IMG/VR virus record: IMGVR_UViG_3300042893_000600
Span: 1-64,000 of that record
Origin: a virus
Direction: 5' to 3' (one strand)
DNA length: 64,000 nt
The notes beneath the pieces are model-generated. The model was not told the origin of the DNA. It made no database searches and saw nothing but the letters and a program-made list of their open reading frames with translations. Positions within the stretch are counted from its first letter, which is position 1; every line of letters begins with the position of its first letter. Of the stretch, positions 15,868 to 25,151 are shown one piece after another. The position numbers were made by a program, and so were the translations under genes.

Positions 15868-16875
15868 ATGGCAGATTTTGGATCAATATTGAATACAGCA
15901 GCCAGTACTGTTGGCGGCGCATTGTCGACTGCAGGTAGATTAGCCGGTGCGCTTAATAATTTATCTAACCCAGCTGCCTTGATCTCGTCATTACGGAGCA
16001 TCAACCTACCGAAAGGTGGCGAATCAGGATCATCCAGCGCAGCCGGTGTTTCGTTTGGCGGAGCCGATGCCAGCAGCGATTGGCGTGTACGTTTGGCAAT
16101 TCCGCCTGCATTTTCCAGTAGTCCAATGTTAAGCCCGTTAGTACAAGCAGGTGGACTAGTTTTTCCTTATACGCCCAGCATTGCCATTTCAAGTACTGCC
16201 AGTTACGGCGAAGAAAATTTTACGCATAGCAATTACGGATTTGTCTATTATCAAAACAGTAGAGCAAACACAATTTCAATAAATGGTGCGTTCAACGTTG
16301 AAGATGGAGAGCAGGCAATGTATTGGCTTGCCGCTGTACACTGTCTAAGAAGTGCCACAAAGATGTTTACCGGCGAAGGTGACCTTCAAGGCAATCCTCC
16401 TCCTATTTTTAAATTAAACGGCTACGGTGATTATGTTTTTAAAAACATTCCGGTAGTGATTGAAAGTTTTTCTATCAATTTGCCTGCTGACACAAACTAT
16501 ATTAATACAAGTACAGCATTCGCAGGTAGTGAGGTAACTGGCGGCCTCGGTGGCGCACTTAGTTCTGTAGCTGGCATAGCAGGCGTATCAGCTGGTCTAG
16601 CAGGACTAGCAGGCGCTTTGGGAGCAAATAAAATAGCCAATGCTCTAGGAACAATTGGTGCAATAGGTGGAGCCGTAGCAGGCGTTGGCAAATTAATTTC
16701 AGGTGTAACTGCTCTTGCAGGTGGTGGCAGTTTTGCCACATCTGGTAACAGTTGGGTGCCAGTCAAAAGTGAATTACAAATAACAGTGCGTCCTATCTAT
16801 AGTAGAGAAGCTGTTCGTAGATTTAGTTTACAGAAATTTGTTAAAGGTGATTATGTTAACGGAGGTTATGTATAA
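15868..16875 (+). CDS. 48: gp48-like baseplate tail-tube cap protein
   Basis: 335-residue virion protein first in the baseplate block. The segment FPYTPSIAISSTASYG (about 98-113), then HSNYGFVYYQNS, is characteristic of the gp48/gp54 tail-tube cap and initiator family of T4-like phages, and position directly before gp53 fits gp48 of marine relatives. T4 gp48 is 364 residues. Odd feature: about residues 215-290 are a glycine/alanine/leucine-rich hydrophobic segment (VAGIAGVSAGLAGLAGALGA) inserted between the conserved STAF and WVPVKSELQITVRP parts. A strong AAAGGAG site and a late box lie upstream. gp54 is the alternative assignment. Confidence 0.6.
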   Translation: MADFGSILNTAASTVGGALSTAGRLAGALNNLSNPAALISSLRSINLPKGGESGSSSAAGVSFGGADASSDWRVRLAIPPAFSSSPMLSPLVQAGGLVFPYTPSIAISSTASYGEENFTHSNYGFVYYQNSRANTISINGAFNVEDGEQAMYWLAAVHCLRSATKMFTGEGDLQGNPPPIFKLNGYGDYVFKNIPVVIESFSINLPADTNYINTSTAFAGSEVTGGLGGALSSVAGIAGVSAGLAGLAGALGANKIANALGTIGAIGGAVAGVGKLISGVTALAGGGSFATSGNSWVPVKSELQITVRPIYSREAVRRFSLQKFVKGDYVNGGYV

Positions 16876-17177
16876 TGGCCGCTACTTACACAAGTTCGAG
16901 TCCTTGGTTTAATACTTCGGTGATTCAAAATTATCTTGGAATCTTGTCTATTAGACCAGTTAGCTCGGAGCCAGATGATTTTCTTTATACTATCGAACCT
17001 CAGTATTCTCACAGGCCTGATCTATTGGCCTATGACCTATATGGCACATCTAAACTGTGGTGGGTATTCATACAACGTAATCTTGACGTACTTCAAGATC
17101 CAATATATGATTTTATTCCAGGAGTAGAAATCTATATTCCTAAACGCTCAGGACTTTCGAAAGTGTTAGGAGTCTAA
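16875..17177 (+). CDS. 53: Baseplate wedge protein gp53
   Basis: 100-residue gp53-family wedge subunit. The core motif with tyrosine and tryptophan, YDLYGTSKLWWVFIQRN (about 54-70) and DPIYDFIPGVEIYIP near the C-terminus, is diagnostic. T4 gp53 is 196 residues, so this is the compact, domain-only form seen in many phages. Its ATG shares one base with the upstream stop (TAATG), so it is translationally coupled to the gp48-like gene. Confidence 0.88.
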   Translation: MAATYTSSSPWFNTSVIQNYLGILSIRPVSSEPDDFLYTIEPQYSHRPDLLAYDLYGTSKLWWVFIQRNLDVLQDPIYDFIPGVEIYIPKRSGLSKVLGV

Positions 17178-17178
17178 T

Positions 17179-19635
17179 ATGCCATCTTTTGATCTTGCCA
17201 GTGCTGCCACCACTGCTTCTAACACAGTTAATAAAGTTTTATCGGATACAGGTGTTGCTAAAGGTCTTTCAGCTGCCAGTAATAGTATCACCAGTGCTGC
17301 AAATGCTATTAAATCAGGATTAAGCGTCAACATAAGTAACATCACTTCTAGTTTGCCAGGGGTTGCCGAATTAGAAAACGCCATACAACAAGCTAAAAGT
17401 AACATAAACAAGTTAGGTAATCTTACTGAAAACGCTACCAAGGCCCAGACGCAAGTGGCGTTAGAAGCTAAACCGCCGTTTCCTAACATACTTCATCAAT
17501 ATGCCAGTTACAATTATATTTTCACATTAAGTGTATTAGATGATGCCAGTTTAAATTTTCCAAATGAGACTTATCGTAAAGGTCTATTAGGCCCAATAAT
17601 TTTAAAAAGCGGCAACGGCAACCCTTCAGACAGGGTACCTACCGCAAACAAAACAAAATCAAACCCTGACGGCAGTTTTGATTTTTATATTGAAGATGTA
17701 CAGATCAATAGTTCCGTAGGTTTTGATCAAAGTACTGGTAATACCAATGCCACGGGCCTTAAATTTAAATTGATCGAACCTTACAGTATGGGAATGTTTT
17801 TTCAAACATTACAAGTTGCTGCAAAAAATGTGGGTCATGTGAATTATTTGGAAATGCCCCTGTTACTAAGTATGGAATTCAAAGGACATATTGATGCCGA
17901 TTTACAAAACGTACAAATAGATAAAACAACAAAATATTTTCCTATTAAACTTTATAAATTTTCCATGAGAGCCACAGGCAAAGGTGCCGAGTATGACATT
18001 TCTGCATACCCAGTTAACGAAAAAGCCTATAGTAAAGTATATTCTGAATTAAAAACAGATGTGTCGATAACAGGAAAAAATGTGGGAGAAATGTTACAAA
18101 CTGGAGAGAAAAGTTTACAAGCAGTTTTGAATACACGTTTAAATGAAGCAGTCAAACGTAAAGATGTTGTTGTGGCTGATCAAATATTAATTAGTTTTCC
18201 TAAAGATTTAAAAACAGGTGATGCTAATCCTCCCAGTAATGATTCTACTTCTAGTGCTGGTGCAACCATAAACCCTAATAGTTCATCTGGTGGGGACATG
18301 AACTTGTTTAAAAAACTAGGAGTCACCACCAGCAGCATTAACAAAACACAAGTACAAGATGAATCTGAAATGAATGATGTTGGTAAAAGTACAATGGGAT
18401 TCAACTTGTATAATAAAGGTGCTACTCCGTTTGCTAAAGATAATCTTGCCTACGATGAAAAATCTGGAACTTACAAGCGTGGCGCTATTTCTATCAATCC
18501 TGAATCTAGTGAATTTAAATTTACCCAAGGCAGCGATGTTGTTAACGCTATCAATCAAGTGATCTTGATGAGCGAATACGGAAGAACCGCTCTAAGTCAA
18601 ATAACTCCTGAAGGTACAGTACAGTGGTGGAGAGTTGAAACACACTTGTACTATATTCCTTCAGATGAAAATATTAAAAAAACAGGGGTTAAGCCTAAAT
18701 TAATTGTTTATAGAATTGTTCCTTACGATGCTTCTGCCAGCGCATTTTTACCTCCGAACACTCCAAACCCTGGAACAGAAAAAGCCAAAGAACAAGTTAT
18801 TAAAGAATACAATTATATCTATACAGGCAAAAATTTAGATGTAATGGATTTTGATATAGAATTTAATGCCAGCTTTTTTACACAGATGAGCGCCGACGCC
18901 GGCAAGAATAGCGGAGATAAAGAGCAAAAAGCAAATGCTGGCTCTGGAGTAGAAGGCGATCCAGATAATAAAACACCAGACGGTGAAAAACCTAAAGAAG
19001 GACAAATTCCCACTACTGTATTAAAAGACGGAATTATGACCATGACTGGCGGCAAAGGAGGTGGCGGCCTTGACGATAATGCCAGTATTGCCGCTAGACA
19101 ATTCCACGACAGCATTACTAGCAATACTAGCATGATCAATTTGAATTTAACAATTCTAGGAGATCCTTATTTCCTAGGAGACAGTGGTATGGGCAACTAT
19201 AGCGCAGTGGCTACAGATAATAAATTTATCAATGCTGACGGAGCAATGAATTATCAAAGCGGCAGAGTATTAATTACTGTTAATTTTAGAACTCCAATTG
19301 ATATTAACCTAGAAGATGGTGTGTATGATTTTAGTACAACCGCTGGAGTTCCACAGTTTAGTGGACTTTATCTTGTCACGCTTGTTACGTCTAATTTTAG
19401 GAGAGGTAAATTTACACAAACTTTAAAATTAAGTAGATTACCAGGTCAAGAAGTTAAGAGCACTAAGCCTCCACAGACAGCTTCAGCGCCTACAGAAAAT
19501 GAATATGCTGCAGAAGACGATGAAGCTACTCAGGCAAGAATAACAGAGTGGGCTGCAGAAGGACCACAAACAGCTCCACTGACAGATGATCAAATATCAG
19601 CTAACAACGCAGCCCTAGGCGATTTCGCAGGATAA
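17179..19635 (+). CDS. Baseplate hub-type structural protein (gp27-like position)
   Basis: 818 residues, between gp53 and gp5. The first 100 residues are alanine/serine/asparagine-rich amphipathic helix; about 110-280 contain a beta-rich region (NYIFTLSVLDDASLNFP, LKFKLIEPYSMGMFFQTLQV); the C-terminal part has LTILGDPYFLGDSGMG and ends with FRRGKFTQTLKLSRLPGQE, the pattern of late-control/gp27 hub proteins that form the torus around the spike. Being next to the gp5 spike supports a hub role. There is no clear match over the full length, and it is much bigger than T4 gp27 (391). An uncharacterised tail protein is the alternative. Confidence 0.5.
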   Translation: MPSFDLASAATTASNTVNKVLSDTGVAKGLSAASNSITSAANAIKSGLSVNISNITSSLPGVAELENAIQQAKSNINKLGNLTENATKAQTQVALEAKPPFPNILHQYASYNYIFTLSVLDDASLNFPNETYRKGLLGPIILKSGNGNPSDRVPTANKTKSNPDGSFDFYIEDVQINSSVGFDQSTGNTNATGLKFKLIEPYSMGMFFQTLQVAAKNVGHVNYLEMPLLLSMEFKGHIDADLQNVQIDKTTKYFPIKLYKFSMRATGKGAEYDISAYPVNEKAYSKVYSELKTDVSITGKNVGEMLQTGEKSLQAVLNTRLNEAVKRKDVVVADQILISFPKDLKTGDANPPSNDSTSSAGATINPNSSSGGDMNLFKKLGVTTSSINKTQVQDESEMNDVGKSTMGFNLYNKGATPFAKDNLAYDEKSGTYKRGAISINPESSEFKFTQGSDVVNAINQVILMSEYGRTALSQITPEGTVQWWRVETHLYYIPSDENIKKTGVKPKLIVYRIVPYDASASAFLPPNTPNPGTEKAKEQVIKEYNYIYTGKNLDVMDFDIEFNASFFTQMSADAGKNSGDKEQKANAGSGVEGDPDNKTPDGEKPKEGQIPTTVLKDGIMTMTGGKGGGGLDDNASIAARQFHDSITSNTSMINLNLTILGDPYFLGDSGMGNYSAVATDNKFINADGAMNYQSGRVLITVNFRTPIDINLEDGVYDFSTTAGVPQFSGLYLVTLVTSNFRRGKFTQTLKLSRLPGQEVKSTKPPQTASAPTENEYAAEDDEATQARITEWAAEGPQTAPLTDDQISANNAALGDFAG

Positions 19636-19638
19636 CAA

Positions 19639-21207
19639 ATGGCAGAAGATACACGACAACCCACAGGCAGTGCTGAACAAAAGCCGGGCCCATTCTTAGC
19701 AAAAGTTATCAGTCACTTGGATCCTACCTACATGGGTACGCTACAGGTACAGCTATTAAGAGAAGTAGGTAATGACGAAGCTAAAGAAGGCCAGCTACAC
19801 CAAGTAAAATATCTAACACCGTTTGGCGGACAAACTAATGTAGAGTTTATCACGGAAGAAGATGACTATAATGCCACGCAAAAAAGTTACGGCATGTGGT
19901 TCATTCCTCCTGATGTTGGTACTATTGTCATGGTTATCTTTATTGATGGTGATCCACGTAAAGGTTATTGGATAGGATGTGTACCTGATGAAAATATGAA
20001 TTTTCAAGTTCCTGGACATGCTGCCACAAAATATAATATAGACGGTACATATGAACGTGTGCCCGTTGCTGAATATAATAAAAAAGCAAGAGAAGCAGCC
20101 ACAGATCCTACTAAAATTCTTAAACCTGCCAGCCCACTGCAGGATATCTTAGACGAACAAGGCCTGATAGAAGACGATATTAGGGGTATCACAACCAGCA
20201 GTGCCAGGAGAGAGATACCCAGTATGGTATTTGGCATCAGCACTCCTGGCCCAATTGATAAACGAAGCGGCGCTCCTAAAGGCAAGTTTGGTAAAGACGA
20301 GCACAAGATTGCCGCCGGATTTATCAGCAGACTGGGCGGCAGCAGTGTGGTTATGGATGATGGAGATGATAAATTCCTTCGTCGTACTACTGCTAGTGAC
20401 GGTCCTCCTGACTATGCCGCCGTTGAACAAGACGAAGATGATGGGCTTCCAGAAATTCCACACAATGAATTAATACGATTTAGAACTAGAACTGGCCATC
20501 AAATTTTGATGCACAACAGCGAAGACTTAATTTACATAGGTAACGCCCGCGGCACAACCTGGATAGAAATGTCTAGCGATGGTAAAATTGATATTTTTGC
20601 CGAAGACAGTATAAGCATACGTACTAAACAAGATTTTAATTTTTACGCTGATAGAGATTTTAACATAGAAGTTGGTAGAAATTTTAATTTAAAAGTAGGC
20701 GCCCGCCATCAAACAGAAATTGGCACAGACAAAATTCTAATTGTTGATTCTAACAATTTTATACAAGTTGGCGGCACACACGATGAAACCGTTGCGGATC
20801 AAACCAATATCACAGTTGGTGGCGGATTTGACCTTAACACCAGCGGCGCAAACAAATTAACATCTGGCGGAAATATGGAAATTGCCGCTGCCAACACTAC
20901 AATTTCCGGTGGCAATATTAATCTAAACGGCCCAGCTGCAGCTAGTGCAGTCGCTGCTACAGCCCCTGAACCATTGACTACTTTTGCTAATCCAGACGAA
21001 ACTGAAAGTACAACAGACAGTATTATGTTACGTATTCCAAGCCACGAACCTTGGCCACATCACGAAAATTTAGATCCTGCTAGTTTTAAACCTGACTTGA
21101 CTGATAGGGAAGCAGGCAGTGATATTCCTGTACCGGAGTATTGGAAAAAATATTCTACAATAACCGACACATTCTCCAAGGAAATGCCACCCGAGAACGA
21201 GGAGTAA
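19639..21207 (+). CDS. 5: Baseplate central spike gp5, without lysozyme domain
   Basis: 522-residue central spike. The N-terminal domain (about 15-120) is an OB-fold of the gp5/VgrG type: FLAKVISHLDPTYMGTLQV and WFIPPDVGTIVMVIFIDGDP. The C-terminal half (about 270-430) is built of short beta repeats such as FNFYADRDFNIEVGRNFNLK, typical of the trimeric beta-helix needle. The T4 lysozyme domain between these parts is absent; instead there is a charged linker of about 130 residues. Peptidoglycan cleavage at entry must come from elsewhere, as in most marine T4-like phages. The gene lies just upstream of gp25. Confidence 0.87.
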   Translation: MAEDTRQPTGSAEQKPGPFLAKVISHLDPTYMGTLQVQLLREVGNDEAKEGQLHQVKYLTPFGGQTNVEFITEEDDYNATQKSYGMWFIPPDVGTIVMVIFIDGDPRKGYWIGCVPDENMNFQVPGHAATKYNIDGTYERVPVAEYNKKAREAATDPTKILKPASPLQDILDEQGLIEDDIRGITTSSARREIPSMVFGISTPGPIDKRSGAPKGKFGKDEHKIAAGFISRLGGSSVVMDDGDDKFLRRTTASDGPPDYAAVEQDEDDGLPEIPHNELIRFRTRTGHQILMHNSEDLIYIGNARGTTWIEMSSDGKIDIFAEDSISIRTKQDFNFYADRDFNIEVGRNFNLKVGARHQTEIGTDKILIVDSNNFIQVGGTHDETVADQTNITVGGGFDLNTSGANKLTSGGNMEIAAANTTISGGNINLNGPAAASAVAATAPEPLTTFANPDETESTTDSIMLRIPSHEPWPHHENLDPASFKPDLTDREAGSDIPVPEYWKKYSTITDTFSKEMPPENEE

Positions 21208-21215
21208 ATACTACT

Positions 21216-21659
21216 ATGACAGCCAATCAGAAATTATTTAACAAGGTAGTACTAAAAGGCCCTGCCGGCAGAGCAACTGTGCCTGGATCTAAAACCTACA
21301 AAGGTTTTAGCAGTGTCAGCGGCGACAGCAAGAGCTATAGCCTGTATGATCTAGCCTTAATTAAACAAGATATTATCAATCACTTTCATATTCGTCAAGG
21401 CGAACGGTTAGAAAATCCTACGTTCGGCACTATCATATGGGATGTATTATTTGAACCGTTGACGGAAGATCTAAAACAACTTATTGTAAAAAACGTTGAA
21501 CAGATTATCAATTACGATCCTCGGGTCAATGCCAACAATGTAATTGTTACAACCTACGAAAGCGGCCTACAAATAGAATGTACGCTGACTTATCTTCCTT
21601 ATAACATACAAGAATCTCTCCAATTTAAATTTGACCAAGCAAATGGTCTAATCGGCTAA
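21216..21659 (+). CDS. 25: Baseplate wedge protein gp25
   Basis: 147-residue gp25-family (lysozyme-fold, non-catalytic) wedge subunit that starts sheath assembly. The motif RQGERLENPTFGTIIWDVLFEPL (about 62-84, shown in part) contains the conserved E, N, P, G and W pattern of the family. I chose the ATG at 21216, nine bases after the gp5 stop, because GAGGAG lies upstream and the family begins here; an in-frame codon at 21141 lies inside gp5. T4 gp25 is 132 residues. Confidence 0.93.
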   Translation: MTANQKLFNKVVLKGPAGRATVPGSKTYKGFSSVSGDSKSYSLYDLALIKQDIINHFHIRQGERLENPTFGTIIWDVLFEPLTEDLKQLIVKNVEQIINYDPRVNANNVIVTTYESGLQIECTLTYLPYNIQESLQFKFDQANGLIG

Positions 21660-21682
21660 TTAAAATAGCATATAATAAAACC

Positions 21683-21690
21683 GATAAATA
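21683..21690 (+). promoter_or_regulatory. Late promoter box GATAAATA for gp6
   Basis: GATAAATA 20 bases before the gp6 ATG at 21711, with GGGAAGC as ribosome site between. It is in the 51-bp gap after gp25. Confidence 0.6.
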
Positions 21691-21710
21691 TCTGTATATG
21701 GGAAGCAGAT

Positions 21711-24700
21711 ATGTCAGCAACAGATAGACAAAATAGATTACTAGTAGCAGAAGACTGGAAACGTATATACCAGAGCTTCCGTAATGCCGATTTCCAAAGC
21801 TACGACTTTGAAAATCTACGCCGCGTGATGATTAGTTATATCCGCGAGAATTATCCAGAAGATTTCAACGACTATATTGAATCAAGCGAATACCTTGCCC
21901 TAATCGACATGATTGCGTTCTTGGGCCAAAGCATAGCTTTCCGTGTTGATTTAAATGCCCGTGAAAACTTCCTAGAGCTAGCAGAACGACGCGAAAGTGT
22001 GTTGCGTCTAGCACGTTTATTAAGTTATAAAACAAAACGTAATATTGCTGCATCGGGCTTGTTGAAATTTAATACTGTAAGTACTACTCAGTCAGTGTAT
22101 GACAGCAACGGCAGAAATCTAGCCAATCAGGTTGTTGCGTGGAATGATCCAGCTAACACCAATTGGTACGACCAGTTTATTAAAGTTATCAATGCGGCCT
22201 TGCCGGCAACTAGACAGTATGGAAATCCAGACGCAAAACAAGAAATTTATGGTATTCCCACTGAACAATATAGATTTCAAACAGTGAGCACTTCTATACC
22301 GGTATACTCTTTTAACAAACCAGTAGATGGCCGCAGTATGAATTTTGAAATTGTAAGTACAACGTTTGCTGGTAAAACTGAAATATATGAAGAACCTCCT
22401 AGCATAGGAAACAGTTTGTCATTCTTGTACAGAGACAGCGGCCGCGGCAACGGCAGTAGCAATACAGGATTCTTTTTAAGATTTACTCAAGGTACATTGA
22501 ATCAAGGCAGCTTTACACTGAGCCAGCCAGCCACAGACGAATCAGTTGACCTAGACGCAGTTAACATTAACAACAGTGATGTGTGGTTATATAGACTAGA
22601 TAACAACGGAACGGAAAGTGAGTATTGGGCACAAGTCCCTAGTTTCGAAGGCAATAATGTTATCTATAATAGTCTTAACAAAAGCATCCGAAACATATAT
22701 GGTGTAGTAACTAGAGCCAGTGACAGAGTTAGTTTAGTGTTCAGTGACGGTGTGTTTGGTAATTTACCACAAGGCACATTTAGAACATACTACAGAACCA
22801 GCAACGGACTAAACTATACTGTTAATCCTAAAGATATTAAGAATGTTAGCATAGATATTCCTTATATTAGTCAAGTTGGCCAAGTTGAAACATTGAGTGT
22901 GACATTAAGTTTACAATCAAGCGTGTCTAATAGTGGCCCAACCGAAACTAACGACAGTATTAAGACTAATGCTCCTGCCACGTACTATACACAAAATAGA
23001 ATGATTACAGGAGAAGATTACAATATTAGTCCTCTAAGTGTTAATCAGCAAGTTGTAAAAGTAAAAGCAGTTAACCGCAGTTCAAGCGGTATCAGTCGAT
23101 ATTTTGACCTAGTAGACCCAACAGGCAAGTACAGCAAAACTAACTTGTTTGCGGATGACGGTTTAATATATAAACAAGAATTCTCTGACAGTTTTAGATT
23201 TAAGTACGCCACTAGAACAGACATAGAGGCAATTCTTTATAATGAATTGTCAGACGTTTTAAAATCATCTAATCTTAAAAATTTTTACTACGATAATTTT
23301 GAAAAAATTCCTGTAAATTTATTAGAAGTTAAATGGTACAACAGAACATTGGATGTTAATCAGAGTACTGGCTACATTGAAGATACTGTATCGGGTACAA
23401 AGCAAAAAGTTTCTTCTTATACTGGTACCCTGTTACGATTTTTTACAGTGGGTGCCTTGATAAAATTTACAGCGCCCGCCGGTTATTACTTTGATAAAAC
23501 AAAAAACAATGAGTTGGTGCCTGGCTCTGCCACAGTATTGAATTCTGCTACATTCATTTGGACAAAAGCAGTATCAATAGCGGGAGATGGAACAGCCAAT
23601 GGTACTGGACTGTTGTTTGATAAATCAGGACCTATTGTGTTAAATGATATAGTTCCAAATACTGCAGTATTATCTGAAATCATTCCTGCTTGGAGAACCA
23701 GCATAGAATCCAGTACTATAACTGCCATGGTAGATTTGGTGTTTGGAAATAAAAAATTCGGTCTTCGATATGATATTGAAACAAGATTATGGAAAATTAT
23801 TACAGAGACAAATCTTAACACTAGCGAAGTCTTTAGCCTTGGTAGGCAAGGCGACGCCACTAATTCTAAAACGGACAGTAGTTGGCTAGTGCTATTCACG
23901 ACAGATACAGAATACTATACAGTGACTAGTAGATTAACACGTTACATATTTGAAAGTGCCCAACAGGTAAGATTCTTCTTTGATTCTAGCGATAAAATTT
24001 ATGATACTCGTAATAATACTGTTGTTAAAGATGTAATCAAAGTTTTAAATATTAATACCAACCCGTTGTCTCCAGGCGGCACAACTCCATTTACCTATGA
24101 TAGAGATTGGGAAATTACTGAAGAGTTTCGAGGTCTAGATGGTTATGTTGATACTAAAAAAATTCAAGTCACATTCAATGACAGCGACGATGATGGCGTA
24201 GTTGATGATCCTACATTATTTGATCAATTAGTAATACCTAACACATATATTGTATTAGAAAAATATGTTGTAGCACAAGGTCAAGAAGATTATCGTTATA
24301 TTTCTAATGATAGTGACATTGTTGTTGTTGTTAACACACAAAATGATATAGTAATTTCTCAATACCAAGATGGCCAATATTTTTATATTGTAGATATTGA
24401 CACTGTTAAAATATATGATAAAATTGCTTCTAATTTTATTCCCACTCTTGACTATAAAGTGTTTGTGGGTAGAGACAAAATTAAATTTCAATATATACAT
24501 AACGCTGATTACGAGTCACGAATTGATCCAGGATTAACTAATCTTATTGACGTATTTGTACTAACCAAGCAATATGACATTGCTTATCGACAATGGTTGT
24601 CTGGCGCAGGAACTACTGAACCGTTACCTCCTAGCAGCGATTTCTTGTACAATTTATTAAGTCCTGAACTTAATAAAATTAAATCTATCAGCGATGAAAT

Positions 24701-25151
24701 TGTATATCACCCTTCAAAGTACAAGGTTCTTTTTGGATCTAAAGCTACCACAGATTTACAGGCAACATTTAAAGTTGTAAAAAATTCTGAAATAGTAATC
24801 AGTGATAATGATATTAAAACTAGAGTGCTAGTGGCAATATTAGAATTCTTTGCTTTAGAAAATTGGGAATTTGGAGATAATTTCTATTTTAGTGAATTAT
24901 CAACCTACGTCATGAATAAAGTGTCTCCTTATATTGTAAATTTTGTTATAGTGCCTAAACAAAGTACTTTAAGTTTTGGCGGGTTGTACGAAATCCGTAG
25001 CGAAAAAGATCAAATTTTTATCAACGGCGCCGGCATAGATGACATAGAAATTATTTCTACAATAACCGCAAGCAACATCAAGAGTGCCGTAATTCAAGCG
25101 AATCAAACAGCAGTGAGTCAGCAAACAATAACAAGTTTAGGGAGTAACTGA
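21711..25151 (+). CDS. 6: Baseplate wedge protein gp6
   Basis: 1146 residues; joins wedges into the baseplate ring. The first 120 residues (VAEDWKRIYQSFRNADFQSY, then YPEDFNDYIESSEYLALIDM and the RVDLNARENFLELAERRESV region) are the strongly conserved gp6 N-terminus. T4 gp6 is 660 residues; the extra length lies in the middle and C-terminal part, where beta-rich segments are inserted (about 550-900). The C-terminal region with VLFGSKATTDLQATFKV and a final helix is also typical. It is followed by the giant gene with a TGATG overlap. Confidence 0.92.
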   Translation: MSATDRQNRLLVAEDWKRIYQSFRNADFQSYDFENLRRVMISYIRENYPEDFNDYIESSEYLALIDMIAFLGQSIAFRVDLNARENFLELAERRESVLRLARLLSYKTKRNIAASGLLKFNTVSTTQSVYDSNGRNLANQVVAWNDPANTNWYDQFIKVINAALPATRQYGNPDAKQEIYGIPTEQYRFQTVSTSIPVYSFNKPVDGRSMNFEIVSTTFAGKTEIYEEPPSIGNSLSFLYRDSGRGNGSSNTGFFLRFTQGTLNQGSFTLSQPATDESVDLDAVNINNSDVWLYRLDNNGTESEYWAQVPSFEGNNVIYNSLNKSIRNIYGVVTRASDRVSLVFSDGVFGNLPQGTFRTYYRTSNGLNYTVNPKDIKNVSIDIPYISQVGQVETLSVTLSLQSSVSNSGPTETNDSIKTNAPATYYTQNRMITGEDYNISPLSVNQQVVKVKAVNRSSSGISRYFDLVDPTGKYSKTNLFADDGLIYKQEFSDSFRFKYATRTDIEAILYNELSDVLKSSNLKNFYYDNFEKIPVNLLEVKWYNRTLDVNQSTGYIEDTVSGTKQKVSSYTGTLLRFFTVGALIKFTAPAGYYFDKTKNNELVPGSATVLNSATFIWTKAVSIAGDGTANGTGLLFDKSGPIVLNDIVPNTAVLSEIIPAWRTSIESSTITAMVDLVFGNKKFGLRYDIETRLWKIITETNLNTSEVFSLGRQGDATNSKTDSSWLVLFTTDTEYYTVTSRLTRYIFESAQQVRFFFDSSDKIYDTRNNTVVKDVIKVLNINTNPLSPGGTTPFTYDRDWEITEEFRGLDGYVDTKKIQVTFNDSDDDGVVDDPTLFDQLVIPNTYIVLEKYVVAQGQEDYRYISNDSDIVVVVNTQNDIVISQYQDGQYFYIVDIDTVKIYDKIASNFIPTLDYKVFVGRDKIKFQYIHNADYESRIDPGLTNLIDVFVLTKQYDIAYRQWLSGAGTTEPLPPSSDFLYNLLSPELNKIKSISDEIVYHPSKYKVLFGSKATTDLQATFKVVKNSEIVISDNDIKTRVLVAILEFFALENWEFGDNFYFSELSTYVMNKVSPYIVNFVIVPKQSTLSFGGLYEIRSEKDQIFINGAGIDDIEIISTITASNIKSAVIQANQTAVSQQTITSLGSN

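Noticed and set aside
21141-21215. Upstream extension of gp25 to 21141
   Set aside because: It lies inside the end of gp5 and lacks a ribosome site; GAGGAG supports the ATG at 21216.
21671-21676. TATAAT as a sigma-70 -10 before gp6
   Set aside because: No -35 at 16-18 bases; the GATAAATA box downstream is the better promoter.
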